Source of the DNA: Nitriliruptoraceae bacterium
GTDB taxonomy: Bacteria > Actinomycetota > Nitriliruptoria > Nitriliruptorales > Nitriliruptoraceae
DNA length: 41,712 nt
Assembly: GCA_003563915.1 (NCBI GenBank)
Contig: PWTE01000194.1
Location: forward strand, 1 to 41,712
Direction of reading: 5' to 3'
The notes below the pieces were generated by a model. That model worked only from the letters and a program-made list of their open reading frames with translations. It ran no database searches and had not been told where the DNA came from. Positions within the stretch are counted from its first letter, which is position 1; each line of letters opens with the position of its first letter. Shown piece after piece: positions 32,575-40,852 of the stretch. Position numbers and translations under genes: made by a program.

Positions 32575-33479
32575 TGGAGCTGTTCCTCGCGGTCGAGGCC
32601 GCGATCCCGCCGGACCATCCGGCGTCGATCCTGGCCGTCCCGCTCGGCATCCTGTTCTTCGTCGGGTCGATCTACCTGCTGCTGTGGTCGAACTACGGCG
32701 CGAAGAAGGCCCTCGCGATCACGGGGGTCGCCTGGGGTGGCATCTCCGCGGTGCTCGGGATCTTCTGGTGGTTCGGTGCTCCCGGCATCCCTGCCGGTCT
32801 GGGGATCAACCATCTCCCCGGGCAGACGGCCGACGACTGGGCGGACCGTTGGTACGGGTTCGAGGAGGGCTCCGAGCGGGCCGCGTTCTTCGACGGCATC
32901 AACCAGCTCCAGGAGTTCGAACCGCCCCACGAGTACCTGGGGCTGCCGCCGCAGGACGAGCTGGAGCGTCCGGACCTCGAGTGGACCAGCCTGGTGAGTC
33001 TGGCGGGTCAGGCCGAGTCACGGATGCAGGAGCAGTTCCTGCCGGTGGACGACAACGGCATCGCTCAGATCGGCGCGGACCGTCGTGCCGCCCTGGAGGA
33101 ACAGGTCGCCGAGGTGCAGCCCGAGGGCACCCGCCGGGCGCCGACGTTCTACACCTCGCGGGTCGTCGAGGAGGTCCAACTGTTCGACGACCCGGGTACG
33201 GGGGTCAGGCTCGCCACGGCTCGGTTCGAGGTGGTCGCGAACTTCCTCGACGCTGACGGCGTGCCGATCGATCCGATCCCCGTCGAGGAGCCGACCAGCT
33301 GGTTCGCGTTCTACGACCCGGGGGCGACCTGGGTGCCCTCGGCTATCTGGACCGGCATCGCGGGGTTGCTGTTCCTGATCAGCCTCGGGTGGCTCGACCG
33401 GCTGGAGATGCGCGAGAAGCGCCTGCATGCCGACGAGGTCGAGGAGCCGGAGCGTCTCGCCGTCCCGATCGCGCAGTAG
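32574..33479 (+). CDS. membrane protein of unknown function, last gene of the bc operon
   Basis: 301 residues; ATG 32574 overlaps the cytochrome c stop by one base, so it is translationally coupled. I recognise no family. Two spans at the N-terminus (ILAVPLGILFFVGSIYLLLW and ITGVAWGGISAVLGIFWWFG) are followed by a soluble region of about 190 residues, then one C-terminal span (IWTGIAGLLFLISLGWL) and a charged tail. No Cys or haem motif is seen. The soluble region has a YTSRVVEEVQLF beta-like part. The coupling strongly implies a subunit or assembly role in the bc complex (inference). Confidence 0.78.
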   Translation: MELFLAVEAAIPPDHPASILAVPLGILFFVGSIYLLLWSNYGAKKALAITGVAWGGISAVLGIFWWFGAPGIPAGLGINHLPGQTADDWADRWYGFEEGSERAAFFDGINQLQEFEPPHEYLGLPPQDELERPDLEWTSLVSLAGQAESRMQEQFLPVDDNGIAQIGADRRAALEEQVAEVQPEGTRRAPTFYTSRVVEEVQLFDDPGTGVRLATARFEVVANFLDADGVPIDPIPVEEPTSWFAFYDPGATWVPSAIWTGIAGLLFLISLGWLDRLEMREKRLHADEVEEPERLAVPIAQ

Positions 33480-33577
33480 GACGACCTGCGCGCGGGCGGG
33501 TTGGCATCTGGTGCACGGCCCGGGCACCCTCGAAGCCAGACAGGTCCCTTCGGATCTCCTCTCGACACGAGGTCGTC

Positions 33578-34150
33578 GTGACGGTGCGTCGCTCGCTGCT
33601 GTTCGCCGGGTTGCTGGCGGTCCTCACGGCGTGCGCGGGTAGTTCGTCGGCCGCCGACTGTGAGCGCATCGCCGGGGTGCGTGAGGGCATCTGTCTGACG
33701 CCGCAGGAGGAACGCGCGACCGCTCCTTCCGACGTGTTGCCGACGATCTCGGTGGACGGTGAGGGTCGGGAGATGTCCCTGGAGGACCTGCGGGGGCAGG
33801 TCGTCGTCCTCAACTTCTGGGCCTCGTGGTGTGGCCCGTGCCGCGTCGAACAGCCCGACCTCAACGAGGCTCGCGAGCTGACCCCGGACGACGAGGTGGC
33901 GTTCCTCGGGGTCAACATCGGGGATTCGCAGATCAACGCGGTCGCCCACCTACGGGAGTTCGACGTCGAGTACGCCTCGCTGTACGACCCCGAGAACGCG
34001 TACTCGGGACGCTTCCGCGGGGTTGGGCCGCGCACGATCCCCTCGACGGTCTTCCTCGACCGTGAGGGTCGCATCGCCGCCCGGGTCTTCGGGCTGGTCG
34101 GTACCGGTGAGGTCGTCGGCCTCGCCGACGCCATCGCGTCCGAGGACTGA
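33578..34150 (+). CDS. resA: ResA/TlpA-like thioredoxin lipoprotein
   Basis: 190 residues from GTG 33578; longer readings give an Arg-rich non-conserved leader. The lipobox is LTAC with Cys 19. The thioredoxin fold carries WASWCGPC (C85, C88) and a cis-Pro in RTIPSTVF. Another Cys pair (C28, C39) lies in the N-terminal linker. ResA-type proteins reduce apocytochrome c cysteines outside the membrane so haem can attach. It is followed by ccdA after 3 bp, in the order resA-ccdA-resB-ccsB as in M. tuberculosis Rv0526-Rv0529. Confidence 0.92.
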   Translation: MTVRRSLLFAGLLAVLTACAGSSSAADCERIAGVREGICLTPQEERATAPSDVLPTISVDGEGREMSLEDLRGQVVVLNFWASWCGPCRVEQPDLNEARELTPDDEVAFLGVNIGDSQINAVAHLREFDVEYASLYDPENAYSGRFRGVGPRTIPSTVFLDREGRIAARVFGLVGTGEVVGLADAIASED

Positions 34151-34153
34151 GCC

Positions 34154-34906
34154 GTGGCAGACAGCGTCTTCAGCCTGATCCTCGACGGCAACCTGCTGCT
34201 CGCCGCCGGGATCGCGTTCGCGGCAGGGCTGGTCGGGTTCGCCTCGCCGTGCGTGATCCCACTGGTCCCCGGCTACCTGTCGTACATGACCGGCCTGTCC
34301 GGTGAGGACCTGGCGGATGGCGGGTTGCGTTCCCGTAGCAAGGTGCTGGTGGGATCCGTGCTGTTCGTGGTCGGGTTCGCGGTCCCGTTCGTGATGCTCG
34401 GGTTCGCGGCCGGGCTGGTGAACTTCCTGTTCCGCTCCACGTCGGCCCGCATCGTCATGGGTCTGGTCGTCGCCGGGCTGGGGCTGCTGATGATCCTCGG
34501 TCGGCTCACCCGGGAGTTCCGCGTCAGCGATCGCGCGCCTACCGGAAGCCTCGCCGGCGCTCCCGTCCTGGGGTTCGTGTTCGGGGTGGGATGGACCCCG
34601 TGTCTGGGACCGGCCGCCGGCGCCATCCTGACCATGGCTGCCGGCGTGACCGATGGGGTCTCGGTCCGTGGTGCGGCCCTCGGGTTCATCTACGCGCTGG
34701 GCTTGGGGTTGCCCTTCGTGCTCTTCGGGGTGATGTTCCGACGGCTGTCGGGCGCCCTTGCCGTGCTCAGACGCAACGCGCTCACCCTGCAGCGGATCGG
34801 CGGAGGGATGCTGGTCCTGGTCGGCGTGGCTCTCGCCACGGGGCTGTGGGACCGGTTCATCTTCCTGCTGCGCCCGCTGATCGACGGCTTCGCGCCGCCG
34901 ATCTGA
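34154..34906 (+). CDS. ccdA: cytochrome c biogenesis protein CcdA
   Basis: 250 residues, about six membrane spans. The two redox cysteines are C33 in [13 protein letters not shown] and C150 in GWTPCLGP, the pair that shuttles electrons from cytoplasmic thioredoxin across the membrane. It feeds the ResA-like protein upstream. GTG 34154 starts 3 bp after the resA stop. This is the short CcdA, not full DsbD. Confidence 0.95.
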   Translation: MADSVFSLILDGNLLLAAGIAFAAGLVGFASPCVIPLVPGYLSYMTGLSGEDLADGGLRSRSKVLVGSVLFVVGFAVPFVMLGFAAGLVNFLFRSTSARIVMGLVVAGLGLLMILGRLTREFRVSDRAPTGSLAGAPVLGFVFGVGWTPCLGPAAGAILTMAAGVTDGVSVRGAALGFIYALGLGLPFVLFGVMFRRLSGALAVLRRNALTLQRIGGGMLVLVGVALATGLWDRFIFLLRPLIDGFAPPI

Positions 34907-34953
34907 TCGTCGTAGCCGACCTGACCCGCACCCGTGACCGGTACCTTCCCACC

Positions 34954-36663
34954 GTGAGCCGCATCGACTCCGCCCCTCCACCGAAGGCGAACCCCACGGT
35001 CCGGCGCCCGCCACGCGGGCCTCGGGCGCCGGGTCCGCTGCGTTTCGTGCTGGAGTCCATCCTGATGGGCTGGCGCTGGCTCGTCCGGATGAAGACGGCC
35101 CTGATCCTCCTCGGCATCCTCGGGGTCCAGACGGCGATCGCGACCGCCGTCCCGCAGGAACCGAACGTCCCCGGCACCGTCGAGGCGTGGCGCTCCGGTG
35201 AGGAAGGACCGGGCGAGCTGGTCGCCGCCGGGCTGGATGCCATCGGGGCGTTCGACGTCTACGGCTCCGCGATGTTCCTCGCGCTGCTGTTGCTGCTGTT
35301 CCTGAGCCTGACGGCGTGCCTGATCCCCCGCATCCGTGCCTGGGTGAGGCTGGTGCGTCGCAGCCGTCCACCGCTGACCCGCAGCGTCGGCAAGCAGGAC
35401 CTGGTCAGCGAGTTCCAGACCGACCGCGACCCTGACGACGTCCATGGTGAGGCGGCACGACTGCTCTCCGATCGCCACTGGCGTCTGCGTGGCCACGACG
35501 GCGAGGACGGCCCACCCGCCCAGGTCGCTGCAGAGAAGGGGCTGTGGTCACGGGAAGGCGGGAGCCTGCTGTTCCACCTCAGCTTCTACGTGCTGCTCGC
35601 GGCGATCGTGTTCGGCCAGTTGCTGAGCTTCGAAGGTCAGGTCGGGGTCGTCGAGGGCGACCGGGGCTTCACGGACACCGAGGTCGCGTACTGGAACTAC
35701 CACCCCGGCCGCTGGTTCGGCCCGGAGCAGCATGCGGGCTGGCAGCTGCGTCTCCAGGACTTCGAGGTGGACTGGATCCGTGACCCGACCGCGCCCGGCG
35801 CTGGCCAGCCGACGACCTTCCGATCCGACGTGACGGTGACCGACGCCGACGGGGAGGTCATCGAAGCCACGGTCGAGGGCAACCGCCCCCTGAACATCGA
35901 GGGGACCAAGATCCACCAGCTCGACTGGGGCTACGCGCCACGCATCGTCGTCGAGGAGGGCGGCGAGGTCGTGTTCGACGACTTCATCACGACCGTCGCC
36001 CTGGACCGTGCGGGGTTCAGGGGCGCGGTCAAGGCCCCTGCCGCGACGCCGGACGTCGGGCTGGACGTGTTCCTGTACCCCTTCGCTCCGGAGGGCGAGC
36101 CCGGTGACCCACCGACCCTGACCGGAGCCCCGTGGGACGATGATCCCGTTCTGATCGTCAGCCAGTACCGCGGGGACCTGCAACTCGGCTTGACGCAGCA
36201 GACGGTGGTCGAACTCGATACCGACCTGCTGGAACTCGAGGGCGGCGGTTTCCTGCGTCCCGGGCAGCAGCTCACGATCGAGGGGGTCACGATCAGCTTC
36301 CCGGAGCTGCGTCGTTGGGTCGGGTTCCAGGTCAGCTCGCGTCCGCAGATCCCGTGGCTCCTCCTCGGTTCCGCCCTGCTGGTCGCCGGGCTCGTCCCGG
36401 CGTTGTACGCCTACCGGCGGCGCCTGTGGGTCATGGCGACCCGCACGGCCGACGGAACGCGTACCTTGGTGCGGGTCTCCGGTCGTGCGTTCCAGCGGCC
36501 GGATCGTTTCGAGCAGGAGCACGCCCGGATCGTCGCGGCGCTCGCGGAGGCGACGGGTGAGCTCCCCGAGCCCACCGCACCGCCGCCCGCCGCGTCCGAT
36601 CCCGATGACGGTACGTCCGAGCCGGCCACCGCCGGCTCCCACTCCGAGGTGATCCACCGATGA
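34954..36663 (+). CDS. resB: ResB/Ccs1 cytochrome c maturation protein
   Basis: 569 residues from GTG 34954. N-terminal basic/Pro-rich region, then spans LVRMKTALILLGILGVQTAIATAV and GSAMFLALLLLLFLSLTACLI, a third LLFHLSFYVLLAAIVFGQLL, a large extracytoplasmic domain (about 230-480), and a final span IPWLLLGSALLVAGLVPALYAY. The segment NRPLNIEGTKIHQLDWGYAPR is typical of ResB. With CcsB it forms the haem handling and attachment complex. Its stop overlaps the ccsB start by 4 bp (ATGA). Confidence 0.92.
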   Translation: MSRIDSAPPPKANPTVRRPPRGPRAPGPLRFVLESILMGWRWLVRMKTALILLGILGVQTAIATAVPQEPNVPGTVEAWRSGEEGPGELVAAGLDAIGAFDVYGSAMFLALLLLLFLSLTACLIPRIRAWVRLVRRSRPPLTRSVGKQDLVSEFQTDRDPDDVHGEAARLLSDRHWRLRGHDGEDGPPAQVAAEKGLWSREGGSLLFHLSFYVLLAAIVFGQLLSFEGQVGVVEGDRGFTDTEVAYWNYHPGRWFGPEQHAGWQLRLQDFEVDWIRDPTAPGAGQPTTFRSDVTVTDADGEVIEATVEGNRPLNIEGTKIHQLDWGYAPRIVVEEGGEVVFDDFITTVALDRAGFRGAVKAPAATPDVGLDVFLYPFAPEGEPGDPPTLTGAPWDDDPVLIVSQYRGDLQLGLTQQTVVELDTDLLELEGGGFLRPGQQLTIEGVTISFPELRRWVGFQVSSRPQIPWLLLGSALLVAGLVPALYAYRRRLWVMATRTADGTRTLVRVSGRAFQRPDRFEQEHARIVAALAEATGELPEPTAPPPAASDPDDGTSEPATAGSHSEVIHR

Positions 36664-37904
36664 CGCCCGACCAGTTGGCCGACCTCTCGCGGGTCCTGTA
36701 CTCGCCGACGACCCTGGTGCTCTACCTCGCGTCGGCCTTCGTCTACCTCTACGCGCTGACGACGACGGTCGGACGCCGTGAGGAGCAGGAGCGCGGCCGC
36801 CGCGCGCAGAAGCTGGGGGCGGCCCTCGCCGTGGCGGGGATCGGCACTCACGTCGCACACGAGATCGTCCGCGGACTGGCGCAGTCCCGCTTCCCGCTGG
36901 GGAACATGTTCGAGGTCAGCTCGCTGATGGCGCTCGTCGGGGTCGTCGTCGGCTTCGTCTACCTCACCTTCATCCGCAAGCGCGCCGAACTGAACGGGTT
37001 CGTGCTGCTCGGTGGTGCCCTGGTGCTCGCGTCCGCGCTGCTGATGTACTCGGAGCCGGGCCCCCTGATGCCGATCCTCGACACCTGGTGGCGGCACTTC
37101 CACGTCTCGTTGCTGGTCGGGGCGATGGGTATCTTCGCGGCCGGGTTCGTCTTCAACGGCCTGTACCTCCTGCGCGACACCGGTGAGCGTGCGGTCGCAC
37201 GGCGCCGGGAACAGGGCATGCACGGGTCGACGGTGGGGGCTGCCTACGTGGGCGACCTCGAGGCCGCGGATGGTGAGCACGCCACGGACGGGGCGTCGGC
37301 CGGTCTCGAGGGAGCAACACCCAGCGGAGCTCTGGCTGACCGCACCACCGACACCTTGGAGGACGTTGGAGACGACGACCGGGATCACGACGCGGAGTAC
37401 CGCGCGGCGTTACGGGCTGGGGTGTCGCCGTGGAAGCTGGCGATCGGGACGGCGATCGGGACCAGCTCCGTCGCGTGGGTGTTCGTCTACGCGGCTGACA
37501 GCCTCGGCGAGGGACTGGGGCGACTCGTGATCATCAACCTCGTGATGGTGGCGGCAGCATCGCTCGCCCGGTGGTTCGTGCCCTTCCTCCCGTCCACCGC
37601 GACGATGGACGGCTTGGCGCATCGCACGATCGCCTTCGGGTTCCTCATGTGGACCGTCGGGACCATCGCCGGAGCGATGTGGGCCGAGCAGAGCTGGGGC
37701 CGTTTCTGGGGCTGGGACCCCAAGGAGACGGGGGCGTTCCTGACCTGGATCGCCTACGCCGGCTACCTCCACGCCCGTGCGACGAGCGGCATGAAGGGCC
37801 GCAGGGCGGCGTGGATCGGCGTGGGGGCGTTCATCGTCCTGATGGCGACCTACCTGATCGCCAACTACGTCATCGTCGGGTTGCACTCCTACGCGGGCCT
37901 GTAA
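36660..37904 (+). CDS. ccsB: cytochrome c biogenesis protein CcsB (CcsA/ResC type)
   Basis: 414 residues. The haem-handling tryptophan-rich WWD motif is WGRFWGWDPKE (346-356). Conserved His residues flank it: H64/H67, H146/H148, H321 and H409. About eight spans. A hydrophilic, acidic insertion runs from about 172 to 255 between spans and is rich in Asp, Glu, Ala and Gly; this seems longer than usual for CcsA/ResC. ATG 36660 overlaps resB by 4 bp. It presents haem for covalent attachment to the CxxCH sites of the cytochrome c subunit. Confidence 0.95.
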   Translation: MTPDQLADLSRVLYSPTTLVLYLASAFVYLYALTTTVGRREEQERGRRAQKLGAALAVAGIGTHVAHEIVRGLAQSRFPLGNMFEVSSLMALVGVVVGFVYLTFIRKRAELNGFVLLGGALVLASALLMYSEPGPLMPILDTWWRHFHVSLLVGAMGIFAAGFVFNGLYLLRDTGERAVARRREQGMHGSTVGAAYVGDLEAADGEHATDGASAGLEGATPSGALADRTTDTLEDVGDDDRDHDAEYRAALRAGVSPWKLAIGTAIGTSSVAWVFVYAADSLGEGLGRLVIINLVMVAAASLARWFVPFLPSTATMDGLAHRTIAFGFLMWTVGTIAGAMWAEQSWGRFWGWDPKETGAFLTWIAYAGYLHARATSGMKGRRAAWIGVGAFIVLMATYLIANYVIVGLHSYAGL

Positions 37905-37937
37905 GCGGCGCCGGTCGCGCTCGCCCGCTTGGCCTCC

Positions 37938-37967
37938 TTCGGCGTGCCCGAACTAGGCGAGTAGGCT
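37938..37967 (+). promoter_or_regulatory. putative sigK promoter
   Basis: TTCGGC (37938-37943), an 18-base spacer and TAGGCT (37962-37967) lie downstream of ccsB. ECF operons are often self-regulated, but I cannot show an ECF-specific box here. The 37905-38096 gap is otherwise empty. Confidence 0.35.
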
Positions 37968-38096
37968 CCCGGCCGCGTCAGGCAACCTCGACGGCAAGGT
38001 CGCCGAACCTCCTTCCGAGCAGGGGCCAGCTCGATGGACCCCGCGGGACGAGGATCGACGTTGGCAGCGCTGGCATCCGTGACGAGAGGGCCCTGG

Positions 38097-38690
38097 ATGG
38101 ACCCGGAGACCCCGCAGGTGCGCGAGGTCACGTCCGGCGGTGCCGCTCGGTCGGAGGGGGAACTGCTCCTCGCGGTGGCGGAGGGCGACCGCGAGGCGTT
38201 CGGGGGACTGTACGACCGGTACTGCGCGATGGTCCACGGGGTGGTTCGCGGGGTCATCCGCGACCCGTCGCAGTCCGAGGAGGTCACGCAGGAGGTCTTC
38301 GTCGAGGCTTGGCGCACGGCGGGGCGTTTCGACCCCGACCGGGGTTCGGTGAGGACCTGGTTGTTGACCATGGCACACCGCCGAGCCATCGACCGGGTCC
38401 GCTCCGAACAGTCGGCGAGAGATCGTACGCAGCGCATCGGACGCCGAGATCGGCCACGGGCTTTCGACGAGGTCAGCGAGACCGTCGAGACCACGGACGA
38501 GCACGCGCAGGTCCGTGCGGCGCTCGATCTCCTCACCGACCTGCAACGCCAAGCCGTCGAACTCGCGTACTACCAGGGATTCACCTACCGCGAGGTCGCA
38601 GAGATCCTCGACACACCGCTCGGCACCATCAAGACCCGCATGCGGGACGGCCTCATCCGACTACGAGACACACTGGGGGTGACGACATGA
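38097..38690 (+). CDS. sigK: ECF sigma factor, SigK-like
   Basis: 197 residues from ATG 38097, chosen for a GAGAGGG site 6 bp upstream; ATG 38034 would add 21 residues with no evident homology and also has an AGGGG site. Region 2 holds LYDRYCAMVHGVVRGVIRD and TQEVFVEAW, then GSVRTWLLTMAHRRAIDRVRSEQSA, which matches SigK of M. tuberculosis closely. Region 4 has LTDLQRQAVELAYYQGFTYREVAEIL and TIKTRMRDGL. It is paired with its anti-sigma factor, which overlaps the stop. Target promoters unknown. Confidence 0.9.
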   Translation: MDPETPQVREVTSGGAARSEGELLLAVAEGDREAFGGLYDRYCAMVHGVVRGVIRDPSQSEEVTQEVFVEAWRTAGRFDPDRGSVRTWLLTMAHRRAIDRVRSEQSARDRTQRIGRRDRPRAFDEVSETVETTDEHAQVRAALDLLTDLQRQAVELAYYQGFTYREVAEILDTPLGTIKTRMRDGLIRLRDTLGVTT

Positions 38691-39502
38691 CGCCAGACGA
38701 CCCTCAGCTGCACACGTTGTCGGGCGCCTACGCCCTCAACGCCCTGCCCGAGGACGAGCGGCAGGCTTTCGAGGCGCACCTCGAGGCCTGTGTCGAGTGC
38801 TCCGAGGAGACCGCAGAGCTGGTCGCGACGGCCGCTCAGCTCGGTGGCATCCTGCGTGAGCAACCGTCGGAGCGTCTCCGGGATGCGGTCATGTCGGCCA
38901 TCGCGGACACGCCCCAGGAGGGCTCGGAGCCCGCGGATCGACCTGCCAGCGCACGTGCATCCTCGGGCCAGGACGACCGCGAGCGGGACGCGAACGTCGT
39001 CGTGCTCGGTGCTCCGCCATCGCCGCGAGGGGTGCCCCGTTGGGTCGCGTGGACCGGAGCGGCCGCCGCCGGCATCGCGGCGATCGCCGCCGTGGTGCTC
39101 GGCGTGCAGCTCGCGGAGGTCAACCAGGAGCTCGAACGTGCCGTCGCCTCCCAGAGCGAGATCGAGGAGCTGCTGGCGGCGCCCGACGTCCAGACCGTGA
39201 GCATCACCGGGGATGACGGCAGCCAGGCACGTCTGATCGCGTCCCCCGCCAGCGGTCAGGCGATGCTGGTCGCCCACGGCATGGCACGCGCACCGCACGC
39301 GCACGTCTACGAGGCCTGGGTCATCGACGACGGTGGTCCGCGGTCCGTCGGCCTCTTCGACGCGGACGACCAGGGCCGGGTCTCGCTGCTCTTCGAGGGC
39401 GAGTTCGTCGATGCGCAGGCGGTCGGGGTCACGGTCGAGCCCGAAGGTGGCTCACCCGAGCCCACGACCGACCCCATCATGGTGTTGCCGTTGTCCAGCT
39501 GA
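38687..39502 (+). CDS. rskA: anti-sigma-K factor RskA-like membrane protein
   Basis: 271 residues; ATG 38687 overlaps the sigK stop by 4 bp. The cytoplasmic N-terminus HTLSGAYALNALPEDERQAF is RskA-like and carries a zinc-type H31-x3-C35-x2-C38 (HLEACVEC). One membrane span is at about 118-142 (WVAWTGAAAAGIAAIAAVVLG). The outside domain has PDVQTVSITG, HVYEAWVID and GVTVEPEGGSPEPT, which is the RskA C-terminal pattern. It should hold SigK until regulated proteolysis releases it. From memory the Mycobacterium tuberculosis RskA lacks the Cys pair, so this copy keeps a metal-binding form. Confidence 0.92.
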   Translation: MTPDDPQLHTLSGAYALNALPEDERQAFEAHLEACVECSEETAELVATAAQLGGILREQPSERLRDAVMSAIADTPQEGSEPADRPASARASSGQDDRERDANVVVLGAPPSPRGVPRWVAWTGAAAAGIAAIAAVVLGVQLAEVNQELERAVASQSEIEELLAAPDVQTVSITGDDGSQARLIASPASGQAMLVAHGMARAPHAHVYEAWVIDDGGPRSVGLFDADDQGRVSLLFEGEFVDAQAVGVTVEPEGGSPEPTTDPIMVLPLSS

Positions 39503-39523
39503 GCGCGCCCTCGGTCCCGCCCT

Positions 39524-40720
39524 TCAGGTCCGCTCTGCGAGCCGCCGGAGTGCGGCCACGGACACCTTGCCCATGGCATCCCGGGGAAGCTCCGTGGTCA
39601 GGACGAGTTGCTGCGGGGCGTAGGCCGTCGGATGGGTGCGACGGACCAGGTCGCGCAGGGTCTCGAGGTCGGGGGGGACGTCGGGGTCCGTGGGGACCAC
39701 GACCGCGACCACACGCTGGCCCCACTCGGCATCCGGCACGCCGGTGACGGCGGCATCGGCGATAGCGGCGTGCGTGCGTAGGGTTGTGGCCACCACCTCG
39801 ACCGGTACGTTCTCGCCGCCGCTGATCACGGTGTCGTCGACACGGCCGAGAACGTGGAGTCGACCGTCACGCACGACGCCCGCGTCCGCGGTCGTGAACC
39901 AGCCGTCCGCTCCGACGGCCTCCTGCAGCGCGTCAGCGCCGGGGTCCAGGTAGCCGGAGCAGACCACCGGCCCGCGGATCCGGATGCGTCGATCCGTCCC
40001 GATCGCGACCTCCACGCCATCCAGCGGACGCCCGTCGTAGACGCAGCCACCACAGGTCTCGGTCATCCCGTAGGAGGTCACAACGGGGGCATGGAGCGCC
40101 GCGGCCCGGTCAGCCAACCTCGCGTCGAGGGCGGCCCCCCCGACCAGGACCGATCGCCACCGCGCCAAGGTGGTGCGGCCCCGCTGATCGTCGAGCAACC
40201 GCGCGAGCTGCGTGGGGACCAACGAGAGGTGATCAGCGGCGGCGCTGGCGAGGCTCCCCGGGTCACCGGGATCAGTGACGACGTCGGCTTGCGTGCCGCA
40301 CGCCCAGGCACGCAGGACCACCTGGAGCCCGGCGATGTGGTGCAGAGGCAGGGCCAGTGCGAAACGATCCCCTGGCTCCGCACCCAGCCGGGCGACGCTG
40401 GCCGTGGTGGACGCGGCGAGCGCCGTGTGGGACACCACGACGCCCTTCGGCACGCCCGTCGACCCCGAGGTGGTCAGGACCAGGGCGGTGCCCTCGGGCA
40501 GGTGGCGCGCATCCGGCAGGGTGAGTTCCTCCGGCGATGAGCCGTCATCGCCAGCTCGGACCAGACGTCCGGGACGCAACCGGCGCACGAGCTCGTCACG
40601 CGTGGCGTCCGGGGCGCCCCAGGGCAGCGGCAGTGCCGCGTCCCCGTCGTCCCAGACGTCCCGGAGGGCCCGCGGCAGCTGGGTGGGCGGCAGGTGAAGG
40701 GCGACGAGCGACACGCTCAC
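39524..40720 (-). CDS. menE: o-succinylbenzoate-CoA ligase (MenE-like)
   Basis: 398 residues from GTG 40720, with a GAGG site 6 bp upstream. An ANL-fold enzyme with TTSGSTGVPKGVVVSH (P-loop), SYGMTETCGGCVYDG, GWFTTADAGVV and VDDTVISGGENVPVEV, then the catalytic Lys in PRDAMGKVSVAALR at the end. It is short at the N-terminus, as in actinobacterial MenE. It activates o-succinylbenzoate with CoA in menaquinone synthesis. menB, the next enzyme in the route, is divergent and close, which supports the choice over other acyl-CoA ligases. Confidence 0.85.
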   Translation of the reverse strand: MSVSLVALHLPPTQLPRALRDVWDDGDAALPLPWGAPDATRDELVRRLRPGRLVRAGDDGSSPEELTLPDARHLPEGTALVLTTSGSTGVPKGVVVSHTALAASTTASVARLGAEPGDRFALALPLHHIAGLQVVLRAWACGTQADVVTDPGDPGSLASAAADHLSLVPTQLARLLDDQRGRTTLARWRSVLVGGAALDARLADRAAALHAPVVTSYGMTETCGGCVYDGRPLDGVEVAIGTDRRIRIRGPVVCSGYLDPGADALQEAVGADGWFTTADAGVVRDGRLHVLGRVDDTVISGGENVPVEVVATTLRTHAAIADAAVTGVPDAEWGQRVVAVVVPTDPDVPPDLETLRDLVRRTHPTAYAPQQLVLTTELPRDAMGKVSVAALRRLAERT

Positions 40721-40787
40721 GGGGATCCTCGACGATGGGGAGACCGAACCGCGGGTGATGGTGCGCGTGGATGCGACGACCGGTCCG

Positions 40788-40808
40788 CGGTCGGCCGACC
40801 GGTAGCGT
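40788..40808. promoter_or_regulatory. palindrome and -10 box in the menE-menB intergenic region
   Basis: CGGTCGGCCGACCG (40788-40801) is a perfect 14-bp palindrome, followed at once by TAGCGT (40803-40808), a -10-like box for menB with 44 bp to its start. The palindrome lies in the -35/spacer zone and 67 bp upstream of the menE start. It could be an operator for a dimeric regulator serving both genes. No other structure is seen in 40721-40852. Confidence 0.4.
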
Positions 40809-40852
40809 AGGGCCGTCCTACCGCCGATCCGCCCAGCTCCTGGAGGTCGCCC

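Noticed and set aside
34591-34953. Longer resB start
   Set aside because: The extra 121 residues overlap ccdA in another frame and are Arg/Gly-rich; GTG 34954 fits the family N-terminus.
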